Shown: positions 34,169 through 44,059 of the stretch, piece after piece
Layout: every line of letters starts with the position of its first letter
Position numbering within the stretch: position 1 is the stretch's first letter
Assembly (NCBI GenBank): GCA_920105625.2
Contig: OV050030.1
Span: 88,087,152 to 88,151,151, forward strand
Direction: 5' to 3'
Length of the DNA: 64,000 nucleotides
Source: Clusia tigrina
Lineage: Eukaryota > Arthropoda > Insecta > Diptera > Clusiidae
Notes under the pieces: model-generated
Seen by the model: the letters and a program-made list of their open reading frames with translations, nothing else
Databases searched by the model: none
What the model was told of the DNA's origin: nothing
Translations under genes and position numbers: made by a program

Positions 34169-34441
34169 GGTGCTTTTCGTGCGGCCAAATCGGTCATAGA
34201 GCGGCGGAATGCAGGAGCAGACGGGGTCAGCCGGGTCAGGGAAACTTCCAGCGGTCCGGTCAAGGCCATTAGACCGAAGAGCCGAAGCAGAGAATGCGAA
34301 ATTTAGGCCAAAAGCAGCACGAAGAGTTTCTCTTGTGCCCAGTGATACGAGGACCGTGTCAAGGAGGGAGGGGGAGGAAGAGGCTCCTCGAGACTGTTCC
34401 TTGGGAGAATCAGAACGGGATCAGCGGGTTTACCAAACGAT

Positions 34442-34897
34442 GTGAGGAATAAAGACAGCAAGTTGGAAAGTAGATATGCTTCCGTGTTTGGTGAAACAGG
34501 GAACTGTTACGTTACTAGCAGCATGGGCGATGCATTCGTTGAGATACCCTGCAGGGAGGCAGCTAGGGGAAAGCTACTGCTGCTGATAGCTTCAGGTGCG
34601 TACACTAGTTTGGTGAAAAATTTGAACCGTGCATTCGGAGGAAGTATCAGGACTATGAGCTCGGTAATGGTGAACCACAGCAAGGCCGATGGTGTAAGAT
34701 TTAGAATGCATGTAGTAGAGCTGGACAAGGAAGGGGTTCCGGCCGACGGGATCATTGGTAGAAATAACCTTTGGAATCGCACCATCCTAGACACAATGAG
34801 AAAAGAGTTAGTGCTCTTCGATAAGCACAACCAAAGAAGTTGTACTTTCCACCTTTCCAACAAAGGCAGGGCTTGTGTGTTGAATGCCACTGACTAG
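34442..34897 (+). pseudogene. pol: Nested errantivirus protease domain
   Basis: Corresponds to 51170-51490 of the related element. The catalytic strand reads LLLLIASGAYTSLV where LLDTGEDTSLI stands in the relative, so the active-site aspartate is lost. The downstream GVPADGIIGRNNLWN is conserved. Confidence 0.8.
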
Positions 34898-34954
34898 AAT
34901 TATGTCATAGATCAACAGTTCAGGCCCAAGTTCACCAGTTTTGACAGCTTCAGG

Positions 34955-35400
34955 GTGCCGAAATCGGGTTCAGTTACCCAGATAAGACAATCGAACGTGA
35001 AAGATAGGATGGAGAGGGTGCGGGCGTCACTCAAGTTGGATCCGAACGTTAACTTGGAGGAGAAAGCCTCAATAGAGTTAGCCTGCGCCTCCTTTCACGA
35101 CATATTTTTGCAGGAAGGTGACCAGCTGACGAATACACCGGATATTACGCACGAAATTTCCACGGTGGCCAATCAGCCGCCGATAAACCAGAAGCAGTAC
35201 CGACTGGCTCAAGCTCACAAGGATGAGGTGAACAGGCAGGTACAGGGAATGCTACAGGACGATATAATATCGCCGAGTACTTCGCCTTTGAACTCACCGA
35301 TCCTCTTGGTTCCGAAGAAGGGGGGTACTCCGGAGAAGAAGAAGTGGAGAATGGTCGTTGATTTTAGAAAATTGTACTACGGATCACCGACATGCATCGG
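34955..35400 (+). pseudogene. pol: Nested errantivirus RT, N-terminal stub
   Basis: Shows QYRLAQAHKDEVNRQV, SPILLVPKKGGT and WRMVVDFRKL (RT fingers). Immediately after VDFRKL the sequence changes to env-region material, the deletion junction. No catalytic YxDD remains. Confidence 0.88.
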
Positions 35401-36795
35401 AAGTGCAGTGTCACTTCGACGCCATAGATCGGAGAGAGACCCAGACCTACGAAGTAATGAAGCATCAGGTCACAGTGATTGCTAGCAGCTACGAGAAGTT
35501 AGCTGAGCCATTGTTGGAGATCGTTCAAGAGGTGGAGGCCCTACAGACGGCCCTTGCTTCCACGGTCAAGACAGAAATGGAAGTGTTAAAGACAGGAGTT
35601 ACAGGTTCTAATAAACACTAGTTTACTCGAAATCCAGGCACAGCAAGGGAAGGAGGTTGCAATATTAAACGATCTACTTCTGGAAGTGCTTCATACATTC
35701 ATCATTAGTGAAGAGCGGCTGGAAGAAATAATGGGCAAATTGACTGTGGAGGGGAGACCAACCTGGTTCCTAGCCAGGACCTTCAACGTACACAGGGCGG
35801 TGAGGGTGAGAGCGTTTCCGGCAGAAAAGGGATTGGGAGTAGTCATTAAGATTCCATTGCCGGAGCGGACGAGTTACTACGAGTTCAAAGCTTACCGGAT
35901 CCCCAACAGAGTGAAAGGGGGATGGGATGTGGTGTCGGAGCTCGAGTTTGCGTACATTGCAGGGTCCAAGGATATGCTCAAGTATCTGGGTCTATCTGCG
36001 ATCGACAAGGACAAATGTTTGCAGCTTGGAGGTCTAGGCAATGCGAAGGACGAGGGCGATCTACTGTGTAAGCAACCAGCACAGGTAATGACCAACCGAA
36101 ACCGAAATTGTGAGGTTCAGCTGTTACAAAGACAGCCTGCGTTCACTCGTGGGTGCGCTCAATCGGCGGTACCAGCTACAACAGCGCTATTGATGAAGAC
36201 GGAAAGGGCCAATAGGTGGTTATTCCGATTCCACAAAGCCACGTAGTTTGATTTAGCAAAAGACGTTTCGGACCCCGTGAAGCTTGTCGGGTTTGGATTG
36301 TTGTCCCCAAAAAACGATTGTAGCCTGAGAAACGAGGAAGTTGTGGTGCCATTCGAGAATACGCCAAGTTCGCGGTTTGAATTTAAATTCCGCCAGTCCA
36401 ACCACACAGAGTTCCTAGAAGCGCTGAGAAGTAAGTGGTGGCCCGTGTTAAATAATGACACTGAAGACAACGGGACGGCGATGGTAAGCATAGCTCGACA
36501 CTCCGAACTACGGCAACAATTACTCAAAGTTCGGCGGAGCTTTGACGAGCTGGAAGGCCATCTGGACGCGAGTAACAGAGTGACTATATTCCACCAGGAG
36601 CAGCGCAGTTTCTGGGAGTTAACCACTACGTTCGTCACAACGGTCGCCGCACTTGTGGCCATAACGGCTGTAATATGGTCTGTGAGGCGCTGCTGTGGTC
36701 GTTGTGGTTGCTGGGCGAAGCCAACCGAAGAAAAGAAGCTGGGTGACACAGCAGGGCTCGAAAGGGCACATCTCCGGATCCCTTGCCTGGGATAA
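35401..36795 (+). pseudogene. env: Nested errantivirus env, C-terminal part
   Basis: Frame pieces 35358-35621, 35686-36246 and 36277-36795. Contains the helical region, a VVIKIPLPE...YYEFKAYRIP segment conserved among insect Env proteins, cysteines, and near 36615-36690 a hydrophobic membrane anchor followed by a cysteine-rich tail. N-terminal surface part missing; stops between pieces. Confidence 0.8.
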
Positions 36796-37381
36796 GTTTG
36801 GCAAACCTTCAGTTCGATCAATACCACCGAGAGATAATCCACCGGTACTACTGCAGCACAACATCGTAAATGTGGGCGCGTGACGTGCATAGGCCGGTGA
36901 CGGGAACCAACGGGCAGAGAACATGGAACGCCGTGGGACGGGTATCACCAGGGCCAACAGCAACAGCAGAAGCTTAGGAAGTTAAAGTTAATTTATAGTA
37001 TAATACACCTAACATAAATAGTAAACTGCAAGTTGCCCGTTCAACAATAGTATGTAATCGCCGATATAAGAAGAGTCCATTTAAGAGAGAATGAATAAAA
37101 AAGAAAACTTGAAACGAAAATATATATTTAAAAAAAAAACAAAAAAAGGTATGAAAAAAAATAAAAAATAAAGAAAGGACCAACGGTAAGAAAACTGTAA
37201 TAGAAAAAAAACAATAATGAAAATAAACAAAAAAAGGGAATAAAACAAGGCGAAAAAAACGACAATGTTGACGGCAAGCGCAGACTACGAAGCAGCTATT
37301 CGTAGCAGTAGATTAAGAAAGAATGTACGAGTATAAGATCTGAAGGTGGTTTCACCACCTTCTCCAGAAGAAGGGGAGGGA
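36796..37381 (+). other. Nested errantivirus 3' non-coding region
   Basis: A-rich with AAAAAAG runs (37080-37260) and a purine-rich end (AGAAGAAGGGGAGGGA) before the 3' LTR that can serve as polypurine tract. No coding frame. Confidence 0.75.
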
Positions 37382-37813
37382 TGTTATGAGTCAAGATATG
37401 GCTACCTACGAGTAGTAGACTCACGACATGACTTCCCATACAGTGTTAACCAATGCAAGCTTTCAGGGTGACTCGGTACATGCAGCTGCGGTTCAAAGTG
37501 CATAATCAGCACGCAAATAAAATCAGGCCAGTTAATGAACTGTTAAGGTAAGCAGTGCATGACCTAGTTGCCGCGAAAGCAGAATAGGCGAAAGTAGTTT
37601 ATACTGTATAGCGTAAATATAAGTTTATATATATAAGTGTTTATAACTTAATAAAAAGAATTGTATTTCTGAAAGCGAAACGGTAGTGTCTTGTTTTTGC
37701 GCCGCAGTTCGGCATAATTTTAATAGCAGTAGAAGCAGTACTGAATTTACAGGTCCAGGAACCATCGGACAACTGCCATGCGCGCCGCGCCAGTTTCGCA
37801 AGAAGATACAACA
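37382..37813 (+). repeat. Nested errantivirus 3' LTR
   Basis: 432 bases, TGTTATGAGTC...TACAACA, followed by GTGC and the rest of copia gag. Confidence 0.95.
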
Positions 37814-37817
37814 GTGC

Positions 37818-38090
37818 ACTGAAGATAAAGTTAACCGAAGAAGATGAGCGGCATAAAGCAAGCAGTAATGACGTCGCTAATTCTGAATGTAGCGCAGAAG
37901 CATTTCTGGCGCGCACGAATAACGGACAGCGCCAGAATTCTGCTAAAGAGAACAACAACAACGAAAATAGGATGAAATCAAGCGTTCGCAAAGCAACGAA
38001 TTTCAATTGCTACAACTGCACTACGCTGCGTAGTGCAAGGAGAAAGAGAAGAAAAGAGATCAAACGCAAGCATTGTTCTCTGTGTATGTA
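37818..38090 (+). pseudogene. Copia gag, 3' part
   Basis: Directly after the target copy the frame reads LKIKLTEEDERHKASSNDVA, then a basic region and CYNCTTLRS. Only the first cysteine pair of the expected knuckle is recognisable; the rest is altered to Arg/Lys repeats. Joins out of frame to the protease. Confidence 0.82.
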
Positions 38091-39000
38091 GCTTCTAACT
38101 CCAACATATTTAACGAAAGTATTTGTTGCGTTGACAGCGGCGCTTCTAAACATCTATGCAGCAAGCGTGAAGTGTTTGAATCGTTCAAAGCATATGACAA
38201 AAATATTTGCATGGCAGACAATAAGAAGGTAAAAACAGAAGGAATTCGGAAAATATGCATAAAGAAGGCTACGGTTGACATTGAGCTGAATGCTGTTCTT
38301 TACGTTCCGGGTTTGCAGTGTAATTTCATTTCTGTTGGAAAAGTTTTGACGAAAAATTACTCCGTGGAATTTGCATCAAAGGCAGCAACAGTTAGCAGCA
38401 GTAGTGGTGAGATTATCCTTCAAGCTAATAAGGTCGGATACCTTTTTCTTTTTAATGTATCTCATAACCAACTCTTTCTTAGATGTAACGAAAACGCTAT
38501 CAAATGGCATAATCGTTTTGGCCATATGAATTGTGCGTGTTTGAACGAGCTGGTCAACAAAGACATGATACGTGGTCTCAACGTCAAGTTTCCTGATATT
38601 ATCAACTGTAAAGTGGGCATGAAGAGCAAATGCACGGTTAAGCCGTTTCCGCATTCCGAGAACCGAGCCAAGGAATATCTAGAAATAATTCACACCGACT
38701 TATGCGGACCGATAAATAAAAAGTCGAATGGTGGAAATCGTTATTTTTTAACATTTATCGACGATAAATCCCGCTATGTTTCATCAAGTCAAAGGATGAG
38801 GTATTTGAAAAATTTCGTAAATTCAAGGCTATGGTCGAGCGGCAGTGCGACAAGAAAATCAAAAAACTACGCAGTGACAATAGCACTGAATTTGCTAATC
38901 GTGTCTTTGATGAGCATTTGAAGAAAGCCGGCATTAAGAGGCAGCTGGCCGTTCCGCACACTCCTCAGCAAAATGGGGTAGTTGAATGTTTAAATAGAAC
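38073..39000 (+). pseudogene. Copia protease and integrase
   Basis: Frame 38073-38921: CCVDSGASKHLC (protease DSG), then the pre-integrase zinc region (KWHNRFGHMN...; the downstream Cys pair is partly changed) and the integrase core start EIIHTDLCGPI with FLTFIDDKSRYV (first Asp region). A frameshift near 38800 puts LRSDNSTEFAN (second Asp) and HTPQQNGVVE (catalytic Glu) in another frame up to 39000. Confidence 0.88.
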
Positions 39001-39011
39001 ACTTTGTTGAG

Positions 39012-39584
39012 ATGGCCAGAAGCATGATCGTGGGTGCTGAAATAAGCGAAGCTTTGCGGGAAGAAGCTGTAAACACGGCAGCGTACTTGAGAGACAGGGC
39101 GCCTACCAAAGCACTAAGTAGCATGACGCCATATGAAGTATGGTTTAATCGAAAGCTTAGTGTATCGCATTTGAATTCATTTGGCGCTGTAGCTATCGCG
39201 CTAGATAAAAAGCACAATGGCAAATTTCGACCAAAAGGAAAGGAATATTTGATGTTGGGTTACTCAGACGAATCCAAGGCATATCGTCTAATGGAGAAGG
39301 CAACAACAAAAATTATTGTAAGCCGCGATGTCTACTTTGTTGAGCAGCAAGTTCCCACTGAACTTATTGACGTAACTATTGAAGATGAACTCGCAAGCGG
39401 TGAAAAGCAGACAAAAGACAGCGAAGATACAGTAGCAGAGGCTGGCACAAAGGTAGTCGGCGATGTTTTTCGAGATGAACAAATTGTAGAAGCAGATAAG
39501 CCAAAAAATGGGCCAGGTCACCCAAAGTTACTACGTACTGGTGCTCCTGCCAGACCACGCAAGCAGTATAATATAGGTATATAA
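39012..39584 (+). pseudogene. Copia integrase C-terminus and linker
   Basis: MARSMIVGAEISEALREEAV, then VNTAAYLRDRAPTKAL, TPYEVWFNRKLSVSHL and FGAVAIALDKKHNGKF are the typical copia block after the DDE core. The acidic linker (DELASGEKQTKDSED) leads to RT. Stop at 39582. Confidence 0.85.
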
Positions 39585-40423
39585 TAGGCGCTCAGAAGAC
39601 ATCAAAGTTCCTGAAACCGAGGAGGCGTTGAATAGTGAATACGCAGATTATTGGTGGGCCGCAATGCAAAGTGAGTACCAGGCACTTTTATCAAACGATA
39701 CATGGGAAGTGGCCGGGTTACCACAGGGTCAAAAAAGCGATAGGTTCCAAGTGGGTTTTTTCGCTAAAGACGAACAAGAGCGGAGGTGTCGAGAGATTCA
39801 AGGCCAGGCTGGTGGCGAAGGGATGCGCGCAGAAATACGGTATTAATTACACAGAAACGTTTTCACCAGCGGTGCGCTATGAAACTATAAGGATGGTTTC
39901 TGCTCTTGCCGCTGAATACCAACTACATTTGCATCAATTGGGTGTATCTACGGCCTATCTAAACAGTGAACTTAACGATGAAGTTTACATGACTCAGCCA
40001 GAAAAATTTGTTAATTCTTCAAACAATGTACTCAAGTTGAAAAGGGCGATTTATGGCCTTAAGCAATCAGGTAGAGAGTGGAATATGAAAATCGATTCCA
40101 TATTAAAAGACATTGGTTTTGATCAATTTAAAAACGAGTCATGCCTATACGTGATGAATAAAGATAGCAACGTCAGAATAATTGCAGTATATGTAGTTGA
40201 CCTCCTGATCGCCACCTCAGATATACTCGTAGATAGAGAGAGCCCAACGGGTGCAATTCATATTTATCAACGTGCACAAATAAAACAGCTGATACAACAG
40301 TACGGAATGGAAAATTGTCGTACGGTGGCAACGCCGCTAGAGCCAAAATACCAGATTAAATGTAACGAAGCCAACTGTAAACATGTAGACCTGTTCAATA
40401 TCAGTCGCTTATTGGGTCGCTGA
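39585..40423 (+). pseudogene. Copia reverse transcriptase with mutated active site
   Basis: Shows WVFSLKTNKSGGVERFKARLVAKG, FSPAVRYETIRM, HQLGVSTAYLNSEL (motif A; Asp to Ser change at DVSTAYLN-like position) and IYGLKQSGREWN (motif B). The usual YVDDLL is YVVDLL at about 40193-40208, so the first catalytic Asp is Val. A deletion follows after IATSDILVD. Confidence 0.88.
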
Positions 40424-41079
40424 TGTATATCGCTCTCCTATCACGCCCGGATATATTACATTCTGTATGTAAATTATCACAAATGAATACCGATCCACAC
40501 TATGAGCACATGGTTGCAGCAAAACGCGTTATTAAATATCTCAGTAATACAGGCGGCATGCAGCTGAAGTATCAGAAAACTGAAAAGCCGTTGGAGTGCT
40601 ATGTAGATGCTGATTGGGGTGGTGAAACCACCGATCGCAAATCGTACACAGGGTACACATTTATACTCGCTGGAGGTGCAGTTTCATGGGAGTGCAAGAA
40701 GCAGTCAACAGTGGCATTGAGCTGCACAGAAGCTGAGTATATGGACTTATCATCATCTGCAAAAGAGGCTATATATTTGAGAAAACTACTCAGCGAAATT
40801 AAACCACAGCCAGATGAGCCAATAAAAATACACTGCGATAATTTAAGCGCTATGCATTTGGTGAAAAATCCGGTGTATCATAGCCGAAGCAAACATATTG
40901 ACATTCGGTACCATCATATAAGAGAGGCTTACAGAAATCGCGAAATTCAATTAGAATATTGCAACACAAGCGACATGATCGCAGACATTTTTACGAAAAA
41001 TCTTTCGAAAATTGTCCATTTGAAATTAATGAAAATGGTATGTATAAAAGCGAAACTTAAATGTAATGTAAACACATGA
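40423..41079 (+). CDS. Copia RNase H domain
   Basis: 218 aa: RPDILHSVCKLSQ, ECYVDADWGGETTDRKSYTGY (catalytic Asp), ALSCTEAEYMDLSSSAKEAIYL (Glu), IHCDNLSAMHL (Asp) and SRSKHIDIRYHHIRE. All conserved RNase H residues of copia are present. The only intact copia domain here, one base out of frame with the RT. Confidence 0.88.
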   Translation: MYIALLSRPDILHSVCKLSQMNTDPHYEHMVAAKRVIKYLSNTGGMQLKYQKTEKPLECYVDADWGGETTDRKSYTGYTFILAGGAVSWECKKQSTVALSCTEAEYMDLSSSAKEAIYLRKLLSEIKPQPDEPIKIHCDNLSAMHLVKNPVYHSRSKHIDIRYHHIREAYRNREIQLEYCNTSDMIADIFTKNLSKIVHLKLMKMVCIKAKLKCNVNT

Positions 41080-41091
41080 GTTGAGGAGGAG

Positions 41092-41276
41092 TGTTGGTTA
41101 TTGAAGTTTCTTTTAAAAGCAACCCTGCAACGCATATGTTTACAACACTGTTTTTTCGCTTCTACATTAATTATCTTTTTGTACATTACTATTTTTTACA
41201 TAGTTTTGAATAAACCGTCAAACTGCTTAGACGTAGATTAAAACTGTGTGTGTTTAATCAATCACAAAGTGCAACA
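41092..41276 (+). repeat. Copia 3' LTR
   Basis: 185 bases, TGTTGG...GCAACA, preceded by the purine tract GAGTTGAGGAGGAG. Confidence 0.9.
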
Positions 41277-41410
41277 GTTTGCCCATTTTTAATTACCTAG
41301 TTTTTAAATAATTTATAATTAATAAATTAAAAAATTGTTTTAAAAATTTTAGAAAAAAAATATGTCTGATGACTTATATTGTTAATTTTTACATGCACTT
41401 TAGCTTATTT
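41277..41410. pseudogene. Mitochondrial control region end (numt)
   Basis: AT-rich sequence leading directly into trnI, the normal junction in insect mitochondria; the other side of the copia insertion. Confidence 0.7.
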
Positions 41411-41594
41411 AGTGAATTGCCTGACTAAGGCTGCGTGCATGTCGGCGCTGCGATAAGCGATAAGAGCGTCGATAAGAGCAGCGACAAGAGCATAGCGTCT
41501 AGTTTTAGTTTTGTGTGGTGTGCATAACAGAGCTGCGATAAGAGCGTAAATTGCATTTGCAATTTAAGTTTTGTATAGTGAACAGCTAAAAAAA

Positions 41595-41790
41595 ATGAGT
41601 GATTCTGAAGAAGAAAATATTTTGTTTATTATATTTGTCAGGATCCAAAAAAAAAATTCGAATACATGAGAATGACAAGCGATACATTCGATTACATTCT
41701 GTCTCAAATTTCGGATCGACTGCAGCAAGGCTGGCGAAATTGCCACAACAGGCCAATATTTCAAGAGGAGCGATTGATGCTAACCATAAG
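41595..41790 (+). pseudogene. Harbinger transposase, exon 1
   Basis: Starts MSDSEEENILF; a one-base slip in the A-run at about 41648-41657 shifts to the frame EYMRMTSDTFDYILSQISDRL, ending LMLTI(R). It ends at AAG|GTACGT (GT at 41791). The N-terminal helix of Harbinger transposases has this wording. Confidence 0.8.
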
Positions 41791-42552
41791 GTACGTAAAA
41801 AAAAATTTATTGGAGACAATTTAAGAAAATAATATATCATAAATAAAACAAATTTATTGGTAAATAATATACATACTCGTATGTATGAAAAAATAATATA
41901 CATATGTAAATAATATACAAATGTATGTAAATAACATGTGTTAAGCATTTTGATTATTGTGAATCGGAAGCGATGTCGATTGAGAATTTTTATTGTTTCA
42001 TGCATTGTCATGACATATAGTACTAGCCATGGTGTTTTCATTGGTATTTTCGATATACACAGTTTTTGGGTTAATCCATTCATGTGTCAGCTGCAATACC
42101 TTTATCCTGTATTGTATTTTATCCGATGAAGACATATTTTTCACATGAGGCAATAAACTCTTAAAAAAACAAAGATCTTCATCGTCCTCATCTTTGTTTC
42201 TTTTAAAATACAATCTTGACTTTCATCATCAGGTAAAATTTCATCCATCAAAGAAGTCATAGATTCATCTTCAACTGTGACTGGTAAGTTGCTGGTGGAT
42301 TTCCTGGCAGTAAACTGATCTTTTAAAAATGACAGGTTATCAAAATACTGCCACGAGCCTCTGTAATCAGCCAATCGAGCGGAACCAGATTTTGGTTTGG
42401 AAATGTTTGCCAGCGTAATTCTATATTTGTCACGTAGGCCTTTCCATTTATTTCGAACTACGGGTACTACAATAAAAAATTAAACAATACTTAATGCAAA
42501 TTTTAAATTAATATTTTTGTAAAAAAGTGTTCTTAAATCTTTTTTATTTAAG
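41791..42552 (+). other. Predicted transposase intron
   Basis: GT at 41791-41792, AG at 42551-42552 after TTTTTTATTTA. Joining the flanks keeps the codon frame (…LTI R YLSTGQS…). The intron contains the antisense MADF coding region. Confidence 0.78.
41998..42475 (-). CDS. MADF-domain (Myb-like) protein of the Harbinger
   Basis: Read from 42475 down: VRNKWKGLRDKYRITLANISK, then SGSARLADYRGSWQYFDNLSFLKDQF, the second half of a MADF DNA-binding domain. An acidic Ser/Asp/Glu-rich tail follows (TSLMDEILPDDES). PIF/Harbinger elements usually carry such a second protein that binds the element ends and assists the transposase. The first exon was not located with certainty; the frame is open from about 42470 to 42188 and the C-terminus is uncertain. 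Confidence 0.7.
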
Positions 42553-43308
42553 ATATTTATCAACTGGTCAATCATTTCGGAGTCTAGCGTTTTCGTTTCG
42601 AATGGGAGCTTCAGAAGTTGGACAAATTGTAAAAGAAGTTGTTAACGTTATATGGAAAGTGTTTCATCCCATCCACATGAAAGTCCCAGACGAAAGTGAC
42701 TTTTTAAAAATTGAGGACGATTTCAAAAATTTGTGGGATTTCCCTAATTGCATTGGGAGTATAGACGGGAAACACGTTCGTGTTCAAAGCCCTGCACATT
42801 CTGGAACAATGTACTACAATTACAAACTTTTTTTTTCTATTTTTTCACAAGCATTAGTAGATGCCAATTACAAGTTTATATGCATTGATGTTGATGGTTA
42901 CGGTAAACAGAGTGATGGTGGAACATTTAGGGCTTCGAATTTATTTTTATATTTAACGGACGGAAGACACAAAATTCCTGAAGCCTGTGCGTTACCAAAT
43001 TCTGACATCATTGCACCTTTTGGTATTATAGGCGATGAAGCTTATCCACGTTAACCGAATTTATTAATACCTTATAGCAGAAAAAGCTTAGATGCGGACA
43101 AGGAATATTATAATGCTAGGCTGTCAAGGGCGAGAAGGACGGTTGAATGTGCTTTTGGTATAATTTATTCCAAATGGAAAATTTTAACTACATCTATTCA
43201 AACTGCCCCAACTTTAGCTGACGTTATAATTAAGTGCATTTGCTTACTGCATACTATAATTATTGATAGAGAAGGAATTGAACATCATTGCACTTACTTT
43301 TTGTATTA
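42553..43308 (+). pseudogene. Harbinger DDE transposase, exon 2
   Basis: YLSTGQSFRSLAFSFRMGAS, then NCIGSIDGKHVRV (catalytic D1), FICIDVDGYGKQSDGGTF (D2), IIGDEAYPR. After an in-frame TAA at 43052-43054 it continues PNLLIPYSRKSLDADKEYYNARLSRARRTVECAFGI (catalytic E) to a stop near 43308. It belongs to the DDE_Tnp_4 family and acts on the terminal repeats. Apart from that stop the exon is intact. Confidence 0.9.
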
Positions 43309-43655
43309 AATTGTGCGGATATTTCTAGCCACAATTTATCCAACACGAATCTGTTGTGGTGGTTTTTGATCCCAGATTGCAGGTTTTAAAAATACTGCAC
43401 TTATTAACTCTTCCGTGTCCATCATCGATAAGAGCGAAGAAATTACTGACCTACAATTTCTACGCTCTTATCGATGATAGCCAGCAAAGAGTGAGTTCGC
43501 GCGCTGCTCCGACATGAACACTTCTATTAAATTACATGTATCAATTTTCTACGCTTCGCTCTTATCGACGCTCTTATCGCTTATCGCAGCTCCGACATGC
43601 ACGCAGCCTTAAGGATTACTTTGATATAGTAAATTAAGTAATTTAATTACATTCA

Positions 43656-43724
43656 TTATATTTAATAAAATTAAACTGTTTCTAAAAGATTCAAAAACTT
43701 TTCTGCGTCATACACTAAATTATA
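43656..43724 (-). pseudogene. trnQ: Mitochondrial tRNA-Gln copy (numt)
   Basis: Reverse strand TATAATTTAGTGTATGACGC... with anticodon loop TTTTGAA (TTG). On the opposite strand between trnI and trnM as in insects. Ends are approximate. Confidence 0.78.
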
Positions 43725-43787
43725 AAAAGATAAGCTAATAAAGCTATTGGGCCCATACCCCAATTATAAAGGTTTTAATCATTTTTA
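43725..43787 (+). pseudogene. trnM: Mitochondrial tRNA-Met copy (numt)
   Basis: AAAAAGATAAGCTAATAAAGC, with CCCATACCCC holding the CAT anticodon, directly upstream of ND2. The 3' acceptor strand is slightly altered. Confidence 0.85.
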
Positions 43788-44046
43788 AAAATTTTTAAAA
43801 ATTCATCTAAAATTTTATTTTTTATGATTTTTAGTAATTAGTTCAATAATTTCAATTCCTTCCAATACTTGATTAGGAGCTTGAATAGGATTAGAAATTA
43901 GTTTATTCTCTCTTATCCCCCTAATAAAAGATCCAAATAATTTAATATCCTCTGAAGCTTCTTTAAAATATTTCTTAACTCAAGTATTAGCCTCTTAAAT
44001 TTTATTATTTGCTATTATTGTAATTATAAATGAAATAACTATAATA
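43782..44046 (+). pseudogene. ND2: Mitochondrial ND2 N-terminus (numt)
   Basis: With the invertebrate mitochondrial code the frame gives KNSSKILF..., then SNTWLGAWMGLEISLFSLIPL and SSEASLKYFLTQVLAS, the conserved ND2 N-terminus. A single one-base slip in the T-run near 43818 is the main defect. Truncated at the LINE junction. Confidence 0.88.
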
Positions 44047-44059
44047 TCGACCACTGTGT

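Larger units (their letters stand above)
31488..37813 (+). mobile_element. Errantivirus-like element nested in copia gag, internally deleted
   Basis: Two 432-bp LTRs (31488-31919, 37382-37813) flanked by GTGC target copies at 31484-31487 and 37814-37817. Internal: leader, coiled-coil gag, zinc knuckles, protease, start of RT, then env. A deletion near 35380 removes the rest of RT, RNase H, integrase and env N-terminus, about 4.4 kb relative to the related element at 47481. Confidence 0.93.
30765..41276 (+). mobile_element. Copia (Ty1/copia) element, split by an errantivirus
   Basis: Order: 5' LTR remnant, primer site, gag, protease, integrase, RT, RNase H, 185-bp 3' LTR (TGTTG...CAACA). The integrase-before-RT order defines Ty1/copia, and wording is close to Drosophila copia. 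The insertion at 31488-37813 interrupts gag. Several frameshifts and a mutated RT active site make it dead. Confidence 0.92.
41429..43609 (+). mobile_element. PIF/Harbinger DNA transposon
   Basis: 2.18 kb. Long terminal inverted repeats begin GGCTGCGTGCATGTCGG and contain repeated CGATAAGAGC motifs. The 3-bp duplication TAA is at 41426-41428 and 43610-43612. It encodes a DDE transposase in two exons and an antisense MADF-domain protein. One stop and one A-run frameshift prevent activity of this copy. Confidence 0.92.
41411..43657 (+). pseudogene. trnI: Mitochondrial tRNA-Ile split by a Harbinger element (numt)
   Basis: 5' part AGTGAATTGCCTGAC at 41411-41425, 3' part at 43610-43657 with anticodon loop TTGATAT (GAT) in stem TTACT/AGTAA and acceptor end ATTCATT pairing with AGTGAAT. 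The transposon lies between the two halves in the D-arm. Confidence 0.88.

Noticed and set aside
39288..39558. Minus-strand frames within copia integrase
   Set aside because: Complement of the coding sequence; no independent support.
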